A stretch of 64,000 nt of DNA. Source: Rhizophagus irregularis. Its lineage: Eukaryota; Glomeromycota; Glomeromycetes; Glomerales; Glomeraceae. Under the pieces are notes generated by a model. That model had not been told where the DNA came from. It did not search any database and was given only the letters and a program-made list of their open reading frames with translations. This document shows, piece by piece, positions 59,630 to 64,000 of this stretch. Every line of letters starts with the position of its first letter. The stretch's first letter is position 1. A program made the translations under genes and the position numbers. The stretch lies in NCBI RefSeq assembly GCF_026210795.1, contig NC_089447.1:126501-190500 (forward strand), read 5' to 3'.

Positions 59630-59800
59630 TAACCGACACCTAAATAAATATAAAAAATGCGTGTCTCATAATAGATATAATAAAACAAGTACAATAAATA
59701 ACACTTAAATAAATATAAAAATGCGTGTCACCTAATTGATATAATAAAATAAGTACACCTAAATGAATATAAAAACGCGTGTCATTATGAAAAAGTTAGA
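59630..59800. repeat. Tandem repeat, about 60-66 bases x 3
   Basis: Units carry ACACCTAAATAAATATAAAA, a GCGTGTC block and GATATAATAAAACAAGTAC, starting near 59635, 59700 and 59756. Confidence 0.8.
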
Positions 59801-59888
59801 GACAAGTATTAATTTTAAGTTTCATATAGAAATTTTTACATATTAATTACATTAATTAGTAATAATATTTAGAATTAATTTTACATTC

Positions 59889-60104
59889 ACCTCTGGTGAA
59901 TTTCACCGAGACATGATTTACATTATGCTTTATGCATAAATTTAATAAATTTTACGCCTGCTAATAAAATATAATTCGGAAAGATTTTTGATTATGGTTT
60001 TTTTTACTTTTTTTCAAAAATGAAAAATGAAAAATTTTAATATAGTAATTATAAATCACGTAATATATTGAAAATCACCCCGGTGAATTTCACCTCCGGT
60101 GAGT
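59889..60104. mobile_element. Small element with CACC/GGTG ends
   Basis: CACCTCTGGTGAATTTCACCG at the left is matched by GGTGAATTTCACCTCCGGTG at the right in inverted sense. About 215 bases; no coding frame. Confidence 0.55.
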
Positions 60105-60605
60105 ATTAAAATGATCCTAATATTTATTTATAGAATACTTCACAAGACGAATAGGCAATGAATTTTATGTAATTAATATATAGTACAAGTGAATAGATTA
60201 CATAACCTATCAATTTTTTAGAGAAATATGCAATAAATATTTCCAAATATCCATTATATCACTTCTAAATAGGTTAAAGAACAACTTTCACTATTAAAAA
60301 AAATAATATAAATACGTAACCGGTTCTTAACATTTTTTATTTAAAAAAATGAATTAAAAAAAAAGAAATACTAATAAAAAAGTTCGTAATCTTAAAGAAA
60401 AAAGAAAAGAAAAAAATGAAAAGTTCAATCATTCAGCACGAAATCCAGTGGAAATGGCTCCGTTCATATGCAAATTCCTAATAAATTCCTAATCCAAATA
60501 ACACAGTCTTTGTTAACATAGTGATAAGCGTGAAATAATATTATTGCACTTCCACGTCTAAATCGTCTAATGGTATATCATTTAGATTTTAATCTCGTCC
60601 GCTTC

Positions 60606-60870
60606 TTATGAAAACCGTAAATAAAACTTTACAAACAAGCTTTCTTCAAGACTTAATTTTTGTTGTGGGAATAATGCTATCTCTTTAATTCGTGTATTTA
60701 TATCAAACTCCTCACTATTTAATAAATCTTCACCCGTTGAGGATTTTCTTGAACTAATTTATAAGCTATCAAAAAATCATTTGGTGTACTATGAAAAAAT
60801 CTCCCCTTAAAAGCAACCGACGTTGAATAATTTTTGCGACCGGATAAATAGTAACTGATGAAGTGAACAT
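60606..60870 (-). pseudogene. YHVTCK family pseudogene, relative of gene F
   Basis: The N-terminus MFTSSVTIYPVAKIIQRR then LLLRGDFF aligns with MSTSINQTTVATIVQRRPLI of gene F. One frame change gives FFHSTPNDFLIAYKLVQ; another gives EDLLNSEEFDINTRIKEI and FPQQKLSLEESLFVKFYLR, matching LDLLNYEYDVNT and TPSQKYILEQSLMVELYLR of gene F. The second half-motif (YDHEFFYQ...YYVRCKFISH) is missing between the two. At least two frameshifts plus an internal deletion. Confidence 0.75.
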
Positions 60871-61277
60871 ATCGTTCCTTTAATATATATATCGAAGTAG
60901 ATGATGTTCTGTTTCGATATTTAATTAAAAATTGAAATGAAAAGATAGTAGAATTATAAATGTATTCATTTTTTCAAAGAGCACAAAAAATATACATACA
61001 AACAATTACTAGTAGATTTATTTACAAATAAAAAAGATAGAACGACTTTTCTGTTCAATTTTGATTGTTGTTGTTTCAATAAACATCCTAGATTACGATT
61101 TGCCAATCAGGCCAACAATTTTAAAAATTACCTCAACCTATTCTTGTGAAATTCTGTGATACTAAGAAATCATCGTCCCTGTGAGTTACGTATTTTACCT
61201 TTATATAGGGTTAATGATTGATATCAAACGACAGGGCTTATTCTTGACGAATATCTTTCATATTGTCTCAACTGAAT
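60871..61277. other. Intergenic stretch, no gene seen
   Basis: AT-rich upstream region of the pseudogene at 60606. Nothing recognised. Confidence 0.4.
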
Positions 61278-61279
61278 TA

Positions 61280-62565
61280 CACAGCGAAATTCGATAAACC
61301 GGATCTTTGGTAAACCGGATTCGGGTTTAAACCGGATTTTTTTGCTGGAACCAAATCACGTATGTGATATAATTAAATCGTAAATTATTGTCGTGATGTA
61401 AGCCGGCTAGAATTATAAATGTTTCTTACTATAATTGGTAATTTGTTATCGTAATTAAATCGGAATTTTTCCGTTATCGTGATAAAAATTTGCGGAATAA
61501 ATCCGGGTCTCTGTGTTGGGTTATATGATTCGATATATAGTAGCACGTGATCATAAACCAATAAAATTTAAATAACGTGTGCGGTAAATCTTAATTTTGG
61601 CCGGAATTATAAAAATCTTAATTCCGGCTGAAGTTATATATTTCATTTAATATCAAATTTCATGAAAAAAAAAATTTCGATATATCAGTCGCCCCATTAA
61701 CGAATAGTAAATTTTTTTAAAATGAACGGTTTTTTTTTTGATTTTTTGATATAAAATCACGATTGATTATGTAAATTTAACCCATTTAAAAAATAATAAG
61801 ATGATTTTTTTGCAGTATTTCTTATAATAAGCACCAAAAAAAATTTTAAATCAAAAAAATACTAAGTAAATTACACAATTTTATATATATTTTTACCATT
61901 TTTAACATTAAATAATAAAATCTCAAGAAAAAGCTTGGACAAATGTCCAATGGTATATAATGTATTGAAGATTTTGATTTTAATAACGAACGTAAAAATA
62001 GCATCAGCAAGTGTTTTCACTTGTATTGCGCAGGGATAAAAATTTTATAATTAAAATCATCAGTAATTATTTAGGTTGCACGAATTTTGCTTGTTAATGA
62101 TAATTGCTAACGTGAACATACTTCATTTTATACATTGATATTATTTTTGTTATCAAGAATTAAAATTTGCAATATACTTTATATTATTAGATATTTGACT
62201 AAGATCGTACTTAGGATTTCATTACTTAACTTAAATAATAATGAAAATATATGTAAAAAGGTACGCTCGTCATGTTTACTTGGACTTAAAAAGGTGATTT
62301 ACATAGTATTTTTTTGATTAAAAAAATTTTTTTTGACATTTATATAAGAAATGCTATAAAAAACCACTATATTATTTTTTAAATGGTCAAATTTACATAA
62401 TCAATCATAATATTATATTAAAAAATATCATTTTTTAAAAAAAACTGTACTGTGCAAATTGCCGATCAAATTTTGGTTGAGTGAGTGATATCGAAATTTT
62501 TTCGCTATACCAGATATCGGATATTATTAGTGGAACTGAGATCTGGTTTATCGAATTTCACTGTG
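61280..62565. mobile_element. Mariner-sized inverted-repeat element flanked by TA
   Basis: The left end CACAGCGAAATTCGATAAAC and the right end complement CACAGTGAAATTCGATAAAC match over about 26 bases with few differences. TA flanks both sides (61278-61279, 62566-62567). Length 1286 bases. TA duplication and this length fit Tc1/mariner, but no transposase frame remains inside. The left part carries AAACCGGAT repeats and the dispersed repeat shared with 41148. Confidence 0.8.
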
Positions 62566-64000
62566 TACTCGAATTACCCAGGTTTCTTTATTAAAGCAAT
62601 TACCCGAATTAATTAAATAATGTATGGTAGTTGGGTACTATAATTAAAGACTTAATGGCAGCTTTACATTTTCTCGTTTCATCCCTATTTTTATTCATGA
62701 TTGAGGTGATAATTGTTTTGTTGTCAATTCTGAAAGTTATTCTTTTGATCTTTGCTTTCTAACGAAGATTCTAACAAATATACAATAATTTGATGTTCAT
62801 GTTTGCACATAACATTATTCCAACCACATTTCTCGTCTAGAAAACTTTATTTCTATTTTTTTTCTTAATCCAATTATTAATAAAAATGTCATAAAATAAA
62901 GTTTTTTTTTTTTAAAAAAAAAATATATAGCATAGCGAGTTTCAGAATTCTGCCAATAAAAATAGTCAAGTGATAAAAATAATGTGATTATTTCCTTTTT
63001 AGTTCAGCCAAAAAATTTTATCTCCCGATCGCTACACAGTACACAGGATTAATGGATGATGACCTGTTAATATCTCGATCTGAGTGATTGGGCACAAAAT
63101 AATATTTTGTCGATCAACAGAATTTTGTCAAAACAATACATACTCTCCTAATTACGTGAGAAATTTTAAACCGAATAATATTTTATTTAAATTCTACAAC
63201 CTTAAACTCAATCTTTTAACACGATACTTAATTCTCGAGTCCGTCTAATTCTCAAGTATATTGGATATTATTTACAAATAATGTAATCTCTTCAACAAAG
63301 CTAATATCTTAGATATGAAATACAATCATCATAATGCAAATTATACCCAGAATTATTTCTAATTTTTATCACTCAATCCATGCTTATTACCTAAGAATAT
63401 ATATTATATGTTTCGTTAGTTAGTTTTTCATTTTAATTGTAATTCAAAATGTTAATTACGTTAAACGATAACCTGGCTGAGAGTATTTAACCAATTCTAA
63501 ATTAAATACAGTGTTTTTGTAAAAATGTCATGTATTTTACTAATGTGAAAAAATTGACATTATTTGATAAATGCGCATTAAACCACGTATTACTAAATCT
63601 ATACTATCTTCCGTGTTACAGAAGTCTCTACCAAATCTCTCGCTGACAAGCATAAATAACTAACAATCTCATTGATTGGACACTCACTGCACAATAATGG
63701 ATTAACTATAATGATCACCAATCTCTTTGCAATATTCAAAAAAATATCGGAATTCGCATCAAATCTTCAATGTATCTTCAAATTAAACCTGGAACATACC
63801 CAATCGCAAAAGGCCCGAAACGATACTCCGTATTCCGTATTTCTTTCGTTTTATTTGACCGGAAAATAACTACATGTTTGGCCCGCTACTGCGTCTCTTA
63901 ATCTTATATTTAGATAAAGCTACACGCACCTATCATGCCACTTTAGCTTCGACATCAATACTAAGTTAAACCGGTTCTCAATCTTTAACTGAATAATATC
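62566..64000. other. Intergenic stretch to the window end, no gene seen
   Basis: AT-rich. Short frames (for example 63672-63869) have no recognisable pattern. A T-run followed by an A-run lies at about 62902-62926. Confidence 0.4.

Noticed and set aside
1-64000. tRNA, rRNA, CRISPR, operons, bacterial-style ribosome binding sites
   Set aside because: None could be supported; the window is eukaryotic, and repeats with regular spacing are minisatellites or transposon ends.

Overview
The window is about 75-80 percent A+T and eukaryotic. It has long A/T homopolymers, short GT..AG introns of 55-100 bases, no operons and many DNA transposons. The protein families seen (a short F-box protein, a WD40-like protein fused to an ion-transport domain, BED-finger hAT transposases, a cysteine-rich DDE transposase) fit an arbuscular mycorrhizal fungus of the Rhizophagus type. 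That assignment rests on remembered family character, not on a database search.

Layout. Positions 1-7.4 kb hold an N-terminal F-box gene piece (minus strand) and a WD40/ion-channel gene (plus strand). The channel gene is broken by two frameshifts and by a 1.42 kb transposon sitting exactly in an exon. Positions 7.4-14.5 kb hold decayed coding fragments, a G+C-rich minisatellite and an inverted-repeat element. Positions 14.7-22.8 kb hold two plus-strand members of an unrecognised gene family, separated by minisatellites and small inverted-repeat elements. Positions 26.9-38.6 kb are a nested stack: a hAT-like element carrying a BED transposase was hit by a larger DDE element, which was itself hit by a second hAT element with a perfect 8-base target duplication; three small elements also lie inside. 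Positions 42.3-60.9 kb are a loose minus-strand cluster of the same unrecognised family (four intact-looking genes, one decayed gene, one fragment). Inside that cluster sits a 2.93 kb CACTG-ended element whose minus strand can be read as a gene of many micro-exons. Positions 61.3-62.6 kb are a mariner-sized inverted-repeat element flanked by TA.

The most notable content is the unrecognised family (here called the YHVTCK family after its core motif). Its members share a core of about 100 residues built from two similar half-motifs, followed by a variable tail rich in Asn, Gln and His. Six members look intact and two are decayed. The second point of interest is the micro-exon gene inside a transposon. 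Apart from these, the six family genes, one F-box piece and a few small ORFs are the only candidate host genes; most of the rest is transposon-derived or AT-rich filler. No tRNA, rRNA or CRISPR array was seen.
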